Assembly: GCA_001630475.1 (NCBI GenBank)
Contig: KV419419.1
Span: 315,871 to 379,870 of the forward strand
DNA: 64,000 nt
Source: Sistotremastrum niveocremeum HHB9708
Lineage: Eukaryota; Basidiomycota; Agaricomycetes; Sistotremastrales; Sistotremastraceae
Reading direction: 5' to 3'
In this document: one piece after another, positions 1 through 12,378 of the stretch
Layout of the letters: the number at the start of each line of letters is the position of its first letter
How positions within the stretch are numbered: position 1 is the stretch's first letter
The notes under the pieces: generated by a model
Told to the model about the DNA's origin: nothing
Database searches by the model: none
What the model saw: the letters and a program-made list of their open reading frames with translations, nothing else
Program-made: the position numbers and the translations under genes

Positions 1-3000
1 TGATCTTAGAAGGGCTACCTATCGAGTCAACCTCTGAGTAAGACGAATGATGGGGTATGAAAGCGTACCTCAATAATCCAACGAGCTTTGAAAGTGATGC
101 AGGGCAAGATGCGTCGCCCAGACGAAGCCAAGGTGCAGACAGGAAAAACGTCTAATATTCGTTAAGGTCAAAACATAGGTCTCGGCGATGTGAGACGGAC
201 AGACCGTCAACGTTTGATGTACGAATCTCAGCCAATCAGGTCACTGCGAGAAGAGTCGAGTCAAAGGCCAGGGCTTGAACATGAGCGCGACGGTTGTAAA
301 AAAGCACTGAGGTCTGAGCTCTGGACAAGCTCCCGTGTCGGCTCAGCTCAAATTGGCCGATTATTGGCCCAATCAATTGAAAATTAAAGCAGTCCAGTCG
401 TGAGCGGGTCGAGTCTCAAGGAGAGGATTATCATAATTTTTAAAGGACAGGGGAAGTGCGATATTATTAGAAGTGGGCCGCAGTAAATACAGGACAAGCT
501 TCAAACAGTCATCGACGAGATCTATATTGTGTTCCCAATTGAAAGGACGCCGAATGGAGGACAATGTCAGATAAATAACGAGAACTGAGAGACATAGGCT
601 TGCAAAATGATCTTGGTAAAAATCGATCGAGAAGAGCAATTGCTGTCGAGGGAAGAACGAAGAGGGTGAGAGGAGCCTAGGGCAACATGTGAGCGAGGGA
701 GATAAATAGATGAGAACATTGCACCTACACGGAAGGTCAAGGAGATACTTGTCGATTTCTTCGAGGGCACTTTTCGAGGGCACTTTTCGCCGTTTGTCTG
801 ATTTGGCTATGAATCAATCTAGAGCGCTGATCATTCTCTCGAGACAAAAGCAGCCGAGGTATACGGTCGCTGAAGTATGCCAGCATAACTGTGAGTCCGA
901 GCGTAAGGCAGACGGGATGAAGGGGCAGAATAAGTTGGTGATCCTGAGAATAAACCAGAGCGCGGAGCAGGGAAGAAGATATGCAATCGCAATGCAAAGG
1001 AGCCTTTACACTGTTTGATGTGGTAAGGGAAATGATGAGTAGCTTGAAGAGATAGACTTACATTTCATGCCGGTTGAAATCCTTATATCGATGAATCCCG
1101 CCTTGAGTCCCGCCCTCCAACCACGGAACCGTGGCGTATCGTCCACAGGTCGCTATTGCCAGTACAGTATTAGTCAGGCGCCTTGCCCATCCACAACACT
1201 AGCGTGTATTGGATTTTCATAGAAGATGCCCGGTTGTACACAATTTCTATGGCATATCGTCAGACAGATCGCATTAAGTGTGTGTCGCCTATGCTGCCAG
1301 TTTTTGCGATGAAGTTGGCCGGATCAGGACCCTGTTGCTGGGGCACAGTTATCGCCATCGTGGCGGTGGTGGCGCAAGCAGAAAGAAAATGGGGCGACGG
1401 TCTCATCGCTACCAAGAAATATTCATAGAGAATGTCGGCATAGTGTAAGGCGCGACTCAAACGTTAAAAGTATATCCATGATTTTTGAGGAGAGCCTGTA
1501 TTGACAGTGATTGAGGTAGTAGAACTTGGAACCGTCAGATCATTATATCGCCGAAAATAAATTATCTGACACCAGATGACTTCAGATGACTTTTCGAGGA
1601 CGACTTGGTAATCGACCAAGTACCAGTACAGATTTTCAAACTCAGACCACTCGAAACCTCAGGCTCGCAGGAGAGCTCTCGAAGCTGTGGCTATCAAAAT
1701 CTACCCCGATTGCGAGCCACCCGTGCTCTTCAGAGGGATTAAGACTAGATATCACCACGGTGGAGGTTGCCCTCAATATTGCGACGTCATCTGCGAGCCA
1801 CGGGTTGCGTCAAGTTTCCAGTCAAGATTGGCGTACTATGAATTCGCTTTGTCATGCGACACCTAGGGGAGTGGGTGCAATTGGCTACATTCACGACGAG
1901 GGATTGGTGAACGCAGAATCGTAGGTCAGTAGATCCATCTATTCCTACTCACATGAATTCGCTAACTGTATTCTCCAGCGGTTTTTCTGCAGATCGTCCG
2001 AGACTTGGGAGCTGCTGAGGCAACATGTGCTGATGGAGGCCGCTCTGGTCAGAATGCCTAGGAATGCAAGTGGCCCGGAGTGACGGTGGAAATTGGGGCG
2101 TCTGGTTTGCCGTGAGTCGTCATATGGGTTACTGTAACAGTATCCGATTGACTGACAATCAAATATGATAGCCTGTGTGCCACCTCTGGAGACAAGCTGG
2201 GAACGATGGCCTGACTTCATCGCATATTTGATATTGAACTGCTGAGTGGGCCAAAGCAGCCGGCGACGCTGAAAAACAAGAAGGCCTTCCGCGAGGGCAG
2301 CCTCAAGCCACTCTTCATCGGACTCGGCCTCTTTTCCCCGAGTTTGTCATATTGCACGAGTGGTGACTTTTGTAGCATGCGAGACTTTCCCAGTTCCGTG
2401 CGAAGATACCACTGCCGTCGATCTGTTCACAGTAAGTGGCTGTCCCGCCTTCAGAGCTGTCGATTTACCTGATTCGTAGTCACCAATAATAGGTTCACGA
2501 TCACAAGTATCTCAAGTCACGAACCGGACCGCCGGTACTGGCAGCATTGGAGTGCTATCGTTGCCTCTAGAGCTTCTCATTCCCCTATCGCGGATAGCTT
2601 CGATCCTCCCTTCTGGTTGAAGGCTGCAGACTTGGAGGCTGCCAGCGGTGCCAATATTCGTGACTCCAAATGGCGCTGCATGGACTACCGTCCTCGAGAG
2701 TTCTCGAGGTCCCGAGATAGCAGTCTACGCTCACGAAAGTTGCCTCTTGTAAGTTGCTTCCTTTTCCTGTATCCTGAACGTGGCTCATAGTTCCTTTCAG
2801 ACAGTCCTTTGCTTGGTCCGAGTCTCGTCTCTCGACTTGAAGTCGATTGAGCTCCGCTGGTTGATATCCCACCTCCAGTTCTTCGCCCTCGCCTTCCACA
2901 GCTCTGACATCTGTCCGTGTCAAATCATTCCCCGCATATCAACCTCGTCCTCTTCCTCATCACATCAGGATCTAGTGCCACATGTCGCGCCCTCTTCTTC

Positions 3001-5850
3001 TCGTTAACGCGTAGTCATCGAGATCCGTATAATGACCGCAATTCATCCCTCCGTCCCTTCTCCGATTAATTTCTCTCGTCGATGTCACGCAGAGCCTTAT
3101 GAAGATTGCGATAGGCTCTCATCGAGAGGACACATTCATGACATGGCAGAATATTGCCATTGCTAAGTGCTGTGGGCCTGCGTCGAGGGATTCCTATGTC
3201 AGCGTGCCCTCGTGTGCGTGAAGTATCACGAGGCCTATCCGCGGCCGCCTCCCACAGTTCCGACTCCGTCGCCTGGATCGCACTGATGTCTCAGCGTCCG
3301 TATTGAATAGCCGCTTCGAACGCGAAATACTTTTCATGGCACGATCAGGCTGTCATTATCGAATCGAAAGTGAGCTGCCTCGGAGTCATTCTACCGGTCT
3401 AGCATACGAAGAGCTCCATTTACGACCCTCTCGTTGAGAGGAACAACGACTGCTCTCCCTCATTCGACCACCGTCCCCGAACAGATACATCCGGGATAAA
3501 ATGTCACCGTATAGAGTCTATGGTGTGCGCGTCATCAAGACCGATCTCATCAGTTGTCATATCCTTGACAGTCGACATCCTGTCGCAGACTTGATCTCGA
3601 ACATAGTCCCCAACTCATAATCGACCGCTCATACCACTTCACTCAATCTTCACTTTGATCGCCTCTGCGGTGCAGCCTCTCCATGGGACTCGTGTGCTAA
3701 TGCGACGCATCCGGCATGCTCTCACAGCTCTTCCTTGACCTCAACTCCCGTGATCCAAAGAATCTCTCATTCAAGTCGCGTCACATCGTCGATCATTGAT
3801 CATGTCCAGCCATACTTTCCATATGTCGAGAGCTCGGCGTATTTTTATTGAGATACCCTAGCTACTCCATCTCAAACCAAAAGTGCACGATGTCTGTGCT
3901 GCATGGGTGTTTGAGGGAAAATCATGCAGAGGCGAATACTTGCTATCAAAGAAAGATTCGAGCCTTCAGTCCGGAGTCAAACCTCCACGACCGACGGTCG
4001 TTACAGCTGGGGAGGACCTTAATCTCCGCCGTTTGATTTGTAGAGTTTTCCATGGGTCGGAGAATGATCTCACACGGCATCGATTATCTGAAAGTTGTCG
4101 CGAGCCAATTCGCGACAGTCCTCTAGTGTCAGCGGAGCCGTCAAGCAGCCCTTTACCATCCAATCAACGAAAAGAAGCTGCATGATCGCACCGCGTCTAT
4201 TTCTTCGCACTGCGCACGCGAGTCTTGAGAAGCAGAGTCTCTCCCTATATGGCATCACCGTTTTCGCTGCCGAGTGTGACGAGAACAGCTATGAACACTC
4301 GTAGTTGCTTCTCCGCTTTTCCATCCTCACTTCAGGACGCATCGCAGGTAGATTCACCTACGATCTCAATTTCGCCGTCTGCATCTTTCGCAGGCGAGAA
4401 CTGGCTCGTGGGCAGGTTTGTGATTGTTCTTGTAGAAGGATTCCAAGTTCCCCGTTGATCCGCTCGCAGATCTAATGCCGAGCAGCCACATAAGAGATCG
4501 CCCGATATACTCGTTGATGGACAGATTTTTGAGCGCCATGCATGGATTCGAAGTTCAGCCACTTTCTAGCTCATCACGCTAGCAAGAGGCTACGCTGCTC
4601 GGTCAGCATCCTCATGTTGGCACACTGAGAATTTTTCGTCATCTTCGCCATACCCTTTGCGATCACGTCCTGCTCTCACGCGGGAACCCAAGGGATTGGA
4701 CAAGGGCACACCGCGCGTCATCGCGAGAGTCAGCATACGCTATCAAGGATCCAAAATCGTATTCATGGAACGAAGCAAGTGGGGTTCTCAGCTTCAATAT
4801 CTCGGAATCAGTAAGCGTCGTGGCATACTCTCAATAATATTGACTGACAAAGCGTGGTAGAATCTATGGCTTAGTTTCACGACGCCTAATGACGCATTGC
4901 TTATGCTTCGCCGCAGTTTTCGAGCATCATGACGACCATCAGCCACTGCCTCCTGTACTGTGTGCTCGATCTGTCCGTCGTATCCTCGGACGAAATGTGC
5001 CAGCACCCTGCCCATGTCTGCTCACATATCGTGAACTGGCTTAACAAACACTATTGTTGGACGCGATCTGCACCATCCCACATCCATCAAGGCCTTACAC
5101 GACCATTTCTTCTGCCACCGCTCCGCCCGAAAAGGGGGATCCATCCGGCTCCGTTCTCAGCTCTGCGCTATATTCAGCGAACCAATGCTCCAATACCATG
5201 CAATATCAAGTCGAAGAAGCTGCCAGAAGCTTTCTCTTCGGGCCGTCGTTTTGCGCTCCGTCTCTCAATCCGAGAGGACTCTACTGAAAACTACTTCGAA
5301 CACGCGAAGGGGGTCTCTCTGTGGACCTCCCACTCGCGCTGCGGACACGTCGCTCCCTAGATTTTTGGAAGAGATAGTAAACATCGATAAGCGCTCAGCC
5401 TCAACCAGCCCCCAGAGAGCTCTCCAGCGGTGTCTTCGTAAAGTTCGTTCGAGAAAACGCGTGCGTCACGCCGTGACCTTTCGCGTTTCGTCACGCCAGC
5501 ATGTCTGCAGGCGTCGATTGCTCCGTCACGGCGTCAGACGTTTTTCCCCCATGATGGATTTTCTGGGCGAAGAATTGTGCCCATATAGTGACGAGCACTA
5601 GATCACTCTTTGACCTTATCTACGACCGGTTCAGCGCTGCGCCACGCTGCTAGGCGTACTTATCAGGAGTCTGCAAATTGACAAACGCTATATATGGATC
5701 CTGGCTACAGATGCCGTCGAAGCCTTCTTCCAAAAATAGACAGTGGCCACACCCCAGGCGTTTCCAATCCGCCGAAATGAATAGGAGCGATATCAGAATG
5801 AAGTCGACATTTGGACCATCCTGTCGCCTCCTAGGCTCTCGTGCGTCACC
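1..5850. repeat. Segmental duplication block X, copy 1
   Basis: The whole stretch aligns collinearly, at moderate identity, with 17,931-23,790. The match is clear at 1-110 (with 17,931-18,010), 1,590-1,680, 2,500-2,700, 2,900-3,010, 3,850-3,940 and 5,590-5,620. The first bases also match 48,875-48,960. I see no confident gene. The best protein-like piece is an open plus-strand stretch around 2,550-2,760 whose counterpart at 20,390-20,560 keeps similar residues (a Pro-Phe-aromatic-Leu motif followed by Lys-Ala/Thr-Ala), which hints at a decayed or heavily spliced gene. I do not recognise it. Confidence 0.6.
1170..1440 (-). repeat. Degenerate R1 fragment in block X
   Basis: The stretch keeps the order of landmarks of the R1 repeat read on the minus strand: a GCCCATCCACAACACTAG-type segment near 1,185, a TTGC(G/A)A-type segment near 1,300 and the purine-rich end near 1,390. 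The central hairpin seen in other R1 copies is only partly kept. A matching fragment lies at 19,060-19,290 in the second X block. Confidence 0.4.
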
Positions 5851-5941
5851 TTCCGAATGTCAACATCTAAGCATGATTCTGACTCAACCTCAGGGATAGG
5901 AATGCAAACTCAAATTTCAGCCATCGCGAAACGAATCAAAA

Positions 5942-7160
5942 TCTTTGACCCTGCTCATTGTTCAGGCACACTTTCTGAAGCGTGTTAAATGTGACGCGGC
6001 CGCGATGCGTCTCGAAAGACACTCCTCTGGAACGTTCGATTCCAATTGAAATATGACGATGCTTGGTGTCCTCAAGAATATGTCCGACTCGCATATGTTC
6101 GACGCACGGCAGTGTATTGCTCCCCGCAATGTGGTAAGTATCCTCCCCGAGTCGTTCGTGCCCTCGTACTGACCGTCTATCAAGCTCCAGCCGTGTTACG
6201 CTATGATGTCGCCTCAGTTTATCCGTTGTCAGATTTATTGCGCGCATTTCTGCTCTTGGTCTTTGGTTAAAAAGGGTTGGAAGTCTCAAGATCTGGCTGC
6301 TCCGACCCAAAGCTGGGCTGCAATTTAGTAATACAATACCCCCCTACGGCTCAGATCAGCTCTACCCCGGCACTCCGACTTCTTCTCTTTCGGCGCTGAC
6401 ATGCTCGGCGAATTGTTAGTAGCAATTGAAATATTAGCCATCGACGACAGTTGACAAGCGCAACGTGTTCCATCTCCTCGTACCTTCCAGGACTCTCTTC
6501 AAGCTTCTCTTCGCTGTTCGGAATTATCGAAGCCACGAAATCGGTCGCGAGGAAAGCTACCTTATATCAAAGCCAAGTGGCCTGGTCAACCCCTGAAATC
6601 GCACGCAAGATATGATCTCGGCTCACACCTTCATATTGAACTTTAACAAGACTCTTGCCACAACATCTTTCGACCCGATCTCAGCTCAACAAACCCGACT
6701 GTTACCAGCACAGTGTCGCTTTCTCTCTCTCTTCGTCCTGGGTATCATCTCTGTTTTTAGCACTGGCGGCGCCATCAGCTCTGAGGGCTTCATTCAGCAT
6801 CGAGCTATAATCGGGTCCTCTCTTTGATCAGACCAAATAATCAGGTTTCTTCCTTTGTCATCTCCTGAGGCTTGGAGTCATTGCTGCCCGGGTCGTCTTC
6901 AGCACCATTTTCGTCTATATTGGCAGCAATCTGTCTGTTTTGTCATTCTTTCTTCTTGTGCGATTGTCTCAAAGCCAGTCTTTGTTTATTTTATCTTTCC
7001 ACCGCAAATCTCCGCAACCCGACTATTGACTGGAAGATGAACACGGGTCAAGCACTTATAAGGCACACATGTATATTCGCAAATTTATCAACGTATATAT
7101 TATACGGCTGGCGGAGGATAGCGGCTGAGATTGCAACTCATACACCACCGCTACTCTCAA
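5942..7160 (+). other. Gene family G, plus-strand copy 1 (unrecognised, spliced, possibly decayed)
   Basis: I do not recognise this family. Three separated short coding-like pieces recur in the same order in every G copy. First is an exon near 6,055-6,132 with a Met-Phe-Asp-x-Arg-Gln motif, followed by a canonical gtaagt donor. Second is a hydrophobic piece near 6,357-6,450 with an Ala-Leu-Pro...Phe-Phe-Ser-x-Ala-Asp-x-Leu-Gly motif. Third is a piece near 6,690-6,800 ending Gly-Ala-Ile-x-Ser-x-Gly-Phe-Ile-Gln. The hydrophobic segments suggest a membrane protein, but that is inference. Stops between the pieces must be introns or damage; I could not settle a complete model. Confidence 0.35.
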
Positions 7161-7735
7161 AGTACTTGATGGAAGCCTTCTGTGGGCACACTGCTGGCTG
7201 AGCTAGGATTGCCTGATCCGTTGACCATGACATTTTACAGGATGGATCTAACGGAAGGGGTGTCAGTAAACTGAACCGCTGTATATAAGAAAAGGACTTA
7301 TCTTGCATGAGGAAGGCGAGAAGCAATTAGTAAAGGATGAAACGAGATGAAGAGACGGGCGCACCGGTTATACAAAGCAGAGGAACGCAAGATCGAGAAA
7401 ATAGCCTGATACAAATGAGCCAAAGAACAAGGAAATAGTAGCAGGTAACTTACCACCGAGAACATGGGCGACGGAGCACTCCATCAACGATACCCTTACC
7501 TCTGGCGAGCTCGCCAGTAAGCGCAATTCCACACATTTCTGGCAGCTGCCCGTCGGCCCATCCACAACACTACCGTGTTGCTGATACCGAGGGAGCAGCG
7601 CCTTATACACTCATAGGATACCCCATGGGGTCCAGTATGATGCAAGTAGGTGTTACCAGTTTTGCGAGGAAGAGGCTGGGACAAGAGACCGATGCTGGGG
7701 AATCAGTCGTAGTGGTGGAAGGGGGAAGAGAGTGT
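5942..7735. repeat. Near-identical 1.79-kb direct repeat, copy 1
   Basis: It matches 23,854-25,647 with a constant offset of 17,912 and only about seven base differences that I noticed (for example near 6,018, 6,131, 6,695 and 6,725-6,745). Identity drops abruptly outside: block X to the left is clearly diverged, and past 7,735 the two copies differ at once. It spans the plus-strand G copy and the left arm of R1. Confidence 0.85.
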
Positions 7736-8690
7736 TGAGAAGTCATCCGAAAGCCGAGGATTGCTTGCAGAGAATTCCAGCGGGGTTTGGGGCGCAGTCT
7801 GAAAGTCGACAATGTATTTTCGAGAGCTTGAGATAGAGAAATATCGAAGAGGACAATAATTGACCGTATTTCCAGCTGAGCGAATAGCAGAGACAGCACT
7901 TCGGCTCGGATGGAGGTGCCTGGCTACCGGACCTGCTACCGGTTGTCGGTTACCATGAATTTCAACTCCGACAAGCCGCTTCTTCGCTAGCCGACTCTGC
8001 TTCCGAGCTGGCGGTTTCAAGGTCTCCTCAGCTGGAAATACTGTCAATTCCTGTCCTCTTCGAAATTTCTCTGTCTCAATCCATCGCCAATATATTTTTT
8101 GACATTGAAACTGCGCTCAGACTCAGCTAGAATTCTCTGCAAGCAATCCTCGGCTTTCGGAAGCGTTCTCAGCACTCTCTTCCCCCTTCCACCACTACGA
8201 CTGATTCCCCAGCATCGGTCTCTTGTCCCAGCCTCTTCCTCGCAAAACTGGTAACACCTACTTGCATCATACTGGACCCCATGGGGTATCCTATGAGTGT
8301 ATAAGGCGCTGCTCCCTCGGTATCAGCAACACGGTAGTGTTGTGGATGGGCCGACGGGCAGCTGCCAGAAATGTGTGGAATTGCGCTGAAGTCTGGAAGG
8401 TAAGAGTCTCGTCGATCCGTAGCTCGCACATGGACCGGATGTAAGTCTGCTCTTGCTCTTCTTCGCTGCCGCCATTGACCCCCATTGACAGCGTGCTCGC
8501 TTGATCTTCTTGCTTCGTCCAAATTTCTATCGGTGCGCTCCTGTTTGTATCCCGTTTCATCCTCTGCTCACTGTTTTTATCTCTCTTGGTCATAAGATGA
8601 GTGCCTTTATTATATTGCCACTGCCTTGTCCGTTTACTGACTTCGATAGCGTTAGACACCGTCCTGACCGATATCAAGCATCAGCCTGTG
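7245..8690. repeat. R1 palindromic repeat, copy 1
   Basis: This is a foldback-like repeat. Bases about 7,522-7,737 are the reverse complement of about 8,170-8,385 with almost no differences, and weaker inverted similarity continues outwards to both ends. The two arms each carry a short hairpin (7,565-7,580 and 8,327-8,342) with stem CAACAC/GTGTTG. The centre (about 7,740-8,165) is less conserved. Outer parts of each arm contain a conserved piece starting Met-Glu-Cys-Ser-Val-Ala-His-Val followed by a splice-donor-like gtaagt, so part of the arm may once have been coding or lie in a transcript. No transposase is visible. Confidence 0.65.
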
Positions 8691-8790
8691 CACCGAGGCG
8701 AACACTAATGGTTGACTACTAGTGGTTGACTCAGCAGCGCGGCCATGGAATGCGATGATCGAGCATTGAGTCGCACCGATGATGTGTAAC

Positions 8791-8807
8791 TATATATATA
8801 TATATAT
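8791..8807. repeat. (TA)n microsatellite
   Basis: An uninterrupted run of alternating T and A, 17 bases long, in the stretch between R1 copy 1 and the minus-strand G copy. Confidence 0.95.
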
Positions 8808-8859
8808 TTGTGGAGCCATTATGATCCGCTAGCAAACACGCTTCCATACTCTAATAGTC

Positions 8860-10800
8860 ATTTGAATATATATGTCTCGCGAATACCAAACCCAAAAATG
8901 TTCTTGCGATTGTGGTGATATGCAGAAAGGTCCGAGATCATGTACCAGAAGAATTCTGAGAGGTGCGATAGCCAAGTTGCCCCCAAGGCATAGCAGGCCA
9001 ACGCCAAAAATAAGCCGTCTGGGACAGACAGCGGTGATCTCGACCAGCACGCGATGTTTGACATTCACACATCGTTGCCATCACACTCAGCTTGACTTGT
9101 CTCGCTTAGCCCAGTGGTCCTCGATATCGGAAGAGATGGGATCTAACGCTAGGGGTGTCAGTAAACTAAATGAAGCAGCTACCGGATGACAGAGGTACTC
9201 ATCTTTGTGTTCAAGAGCGTCACAAAGAGTAAGTAGGGATCGAATTAGAAGTCAGATGAAAGTCAGATGAGATTCAGAGGCGTACGCACCAGGTTTACAG
9301 GGCAGGAATACCGAAGATCGAAAGAGCTACCCAATGCAAGTTGGTAAAAGTGACGGAATATTGTGAGGCAGACGTACCAAGAAGTACACGTGCAAGCACT
9401 TGAAACCAGACCTTTTACCTTTCAAACACATGACTCTACATGACTCTTGCGCAATTCCCCATATTTCTTGCAGACGTCGCTCGAGTGCGAAGGAAGGGGT
9501 TCTTATTTTGACCGCGATCATGGTCAATTCGTCGGGTTCGGATGCTTATCTCCGAGGCTGGACTCGACGAAGACGAACGACTAAGCGGCTAGCCAAGGTA
9601 AGATACCTTACAGCTGCTTACATGTCGGATCCGTCGAGATAAGACTTGATGTCTTGGGTGTCTCAGGTGAAAATCAATTCTTTAGAGGACGAACTCGAGG
9701 AGATCCAGCTCTGACAAGGAATTGAAAGTATTTGGGATCTTCGCCCTCCAGAACATCTTGTGCTCGCAAAAGCAGAACTTATCGTACGCCTCTGATACGT
9801 AAGCGCCGGTATTGAATCGCTGATCGAGAATGGCGATGTGTTCGCATGAGAGACTTCGAGAACTCATCGATTTTGGTGAACTTGATGTCGCGGATGGTGG
9901 AGGTCGTGGTTTAGGACTGGTTTAGTGAGGATTTTGGACCGCCCGACGAGTTACCAACGAGAGAGTGGTCGATGATATCGATGTGGCCGAGGGCGATCAT
10001 CAAAGTCATGGAGGCCGCGGAGAATGCAATATTTGCTGAACAGAACAAGGTAGTGGGAGAGATAGAACAGATTGGCCTCGATGCCTCTGCTTCTTTCTTT
10101 GGTCGAAGCAATATCGCGCTCAGTGACGAGACCTGAGAGGTGCGAAGGGGCATGAACGAGTTCGCAGCCTGAAAAAACGATCAAACAGAGTTGATTAGAG
10201 ACTGTTCGTGTTATTACTCTCGGTTGCTAGAACTAAAACTGGCCCAAACAGGTCAGGCTAGCTGACCGACTTTCCAAATCGATGAACTGAGTCAAACTTA
10301 GAATTTGGCAATTGATCGAAAATTTTGAACGTACGCAAACATAGGCAAAGGTGAAGAGCTAAGGCATGTTGATCTGGGAATCTGGGAATTTCCAGCAAGT
10401 ACGTTCGAGACTTTGAGCACCGAGGGGTTCAAAGAAGCGCAGGTTTCTCAGAGTCACTAGACGCCTCGGAGACGGAACGAAGAGCAGAGAATAACTTGAA
10501 GAACGAGGTGAGAACCACTCGAACTGAATGTCGGCTTTTTGGCTGACGCTCAGCTCGAAAACGCAGCCAAATCAAAGGGAGGCTTACCAAGGGACGATGG
10601 AGGATAAAGAACCATGGATCAATCAAATAGAGGCTGGAAGGTGATATTTGATCCAGAGTATAATGGTTCAGTTGAAGGGCAGTATTGTCGAAGACAATTT
10701 GCAAAGATTTCGAACGGGGCATGGCTGAGAATCCCGAGCATAGAATATCGTAGGAGGTTATAATTATGGCTCATCTGCGTAGAAGACAATGCAGACGATA
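8860..10800 (-). other. Gene family G, minus-strand copy 1 (unrecognised)
   Basis: Diverged relative of the plus-strand G copy at 5,942. The minus strand gives a piece near 10,020-10,110 with a Ser-Pro-Thr-x-Leu-Phe-x-Ser motif and a hydrophobic tail, matching the 'Phe-Phe-Ser' piece of other copies. A piece near 10,560-10,700 ends Leu-His-Arg-Pro-Leu and is followed by a gtaagc donor, matching the Leu-Asp-Arg-Pro-Leu piece at 41,160. Its 3' side faces R1. No complete reading could be assembled, so it may be decayed. Confidence 0.3.
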
Positions 10801-12378
10801 TCCACAATCTTACAAGGCCGCGGATTAGGATAACGCGCAAGCATTAACACGAAAATGACGCACGAGAGAATTTCCCAAAAGTCAGTCGATAGACACGACC
10901 ACCTCAGCATTTCTATCCGAATATTACTGCCCTCAAGATTTTCAGCCACGCAGTCCGAGGTGACGCTCCACGATGCATTGTGCGACGAGCGATTAGACAA
11001 GCTGAAGGGTCAGAATATTCTCGGCGAGATGACTGGTGATTTGACGACGAGCCAATCTGTAAGCATGGGCCTGAATATATGTAAACGAGAGAACATAGAT
11101 GCTGACAGAGGAAAAAAAACTTATAATGCCTTGCTCGAGGGGCTTGACAGCAGTTCGTTGTGGGCCGTTCAACTTCATCGATGATTCAAGACACGTTGCT
11201 GATCCGGCGCTAATTCCCTGCTATAGCTTTCTTCGCATCCGTCATCATCAGCTTGCAAAGCGAATCACGACCCCCACGCTTCCAGATCTCTAAGTCACTC
11301 ATGATATCTTATAGGGAGGAAGGATATGTACGTGGTGTTCTGCTGACTCGACGTTGAACTGGATGACCTGTCGTATAACTATCTTACTACAGGTCCCTAG
11401 ATAAACGGTCCTCTTCGTTGGTGTCTGAAATCTTCCTGGAAATCCTGGCAAACATCTTGGGCTCATGATATGACGTGCTGACTCTCGAGTTCAATTCCAC
11501 TTTGGCTAAGACTGCGGGCCTAATCAATTTTCACTGGAATTTTGGGACTCTGCTCGTTCGACTTGATACTGTCTTGTCGCGCTCTTTAGCTCAGACAATG
11601 GCTCAGGCTCTCACTTCGAAGCCAAGGCATCAATCTTCAGCGTCCCGTCTCGCAGTCACCGCTCACAACGATTCACGGCGGCACCATATACCAATTTACC
11701 CGAACCTGTCTATCCCAGTTCGCCACATCTCAAATTTGGCCGGGAGATCTTGACAACAGCATCTCTATCCCACCGCCTCATCGATCTTCGTGCCTGGACT
11801 GTCTGCCCACTACTCGTTCGCTCGACTGCTTTACTGTCGCCTGCCTCGCCGGCTGGGAATTCACGTGTACATTGACTCAAACGCGTCAAATGTCCGTAAA
11901 CTCAGGCTTACATATTGACCATTGTTGCGAGGAAGCTCTCCTTTTGCTTGGCCGGAACGTTCTGACGTATTCAAATTTTCTTCGATGTTTCGCTTCCAGC
12001 CAGTCGTCTGCCAACGAGACTGCTTCAGAATCAGCGAGTTGTCGCCAATGACAGGGAACCCGCTCAGGCTTGTCTTCTCGGTCTATATCCGATGCAGTTC
12101 CGTCGTCGTCTCTTCGTACTGTCCAGTGAACCCTCCACGTCAATACTGCCATGCTCACTTTTCTCGACCTTCTGATGGCAATTATCCGTTCATGCATTCC
12201 TTCCTCCGCTTGAACAGTTACTCATCACGCGGAGAGTCGGCGAAATCAAGAGTTCATGAAGAGGATACAAATAATGTATAAAAAATTGATACGGTGTACA
12301 AATGCGATAGAGTGCTACAAAACTAGTGAAATAAGATAAGGAAGAGTAGAAATACTATTGGGCTAGACTTGTGAAACT
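10801..12378. other. Stretch without a supported gene
   Basis: Only short open frames on both strands and no protein motif that I recognise. The part nearest 12,378 is presumably the 3' flank of the F-box-like gene that ends there. Confidence 0.4.

Noticed and set aside
2585-2923. 112-residue minus-strand open frame
   Set aside because: The opposite strand is the one with residues kept in the duplicated copy at 20,390-20,560, so this is probably a shadow.
6012-6045. tRNA-like T-arm (GTTCGATTCC with a 5-bp stem)
   Set aside because: The loop order is wrong for a tRNA T-loop and there is no matching acceptor or anticodon arm upstream.
7245-8690. R1 as a pair of long terminal repeats
   Set aside because: The halves are inverted, not direct, and no retroelement coding region lies between or near them.
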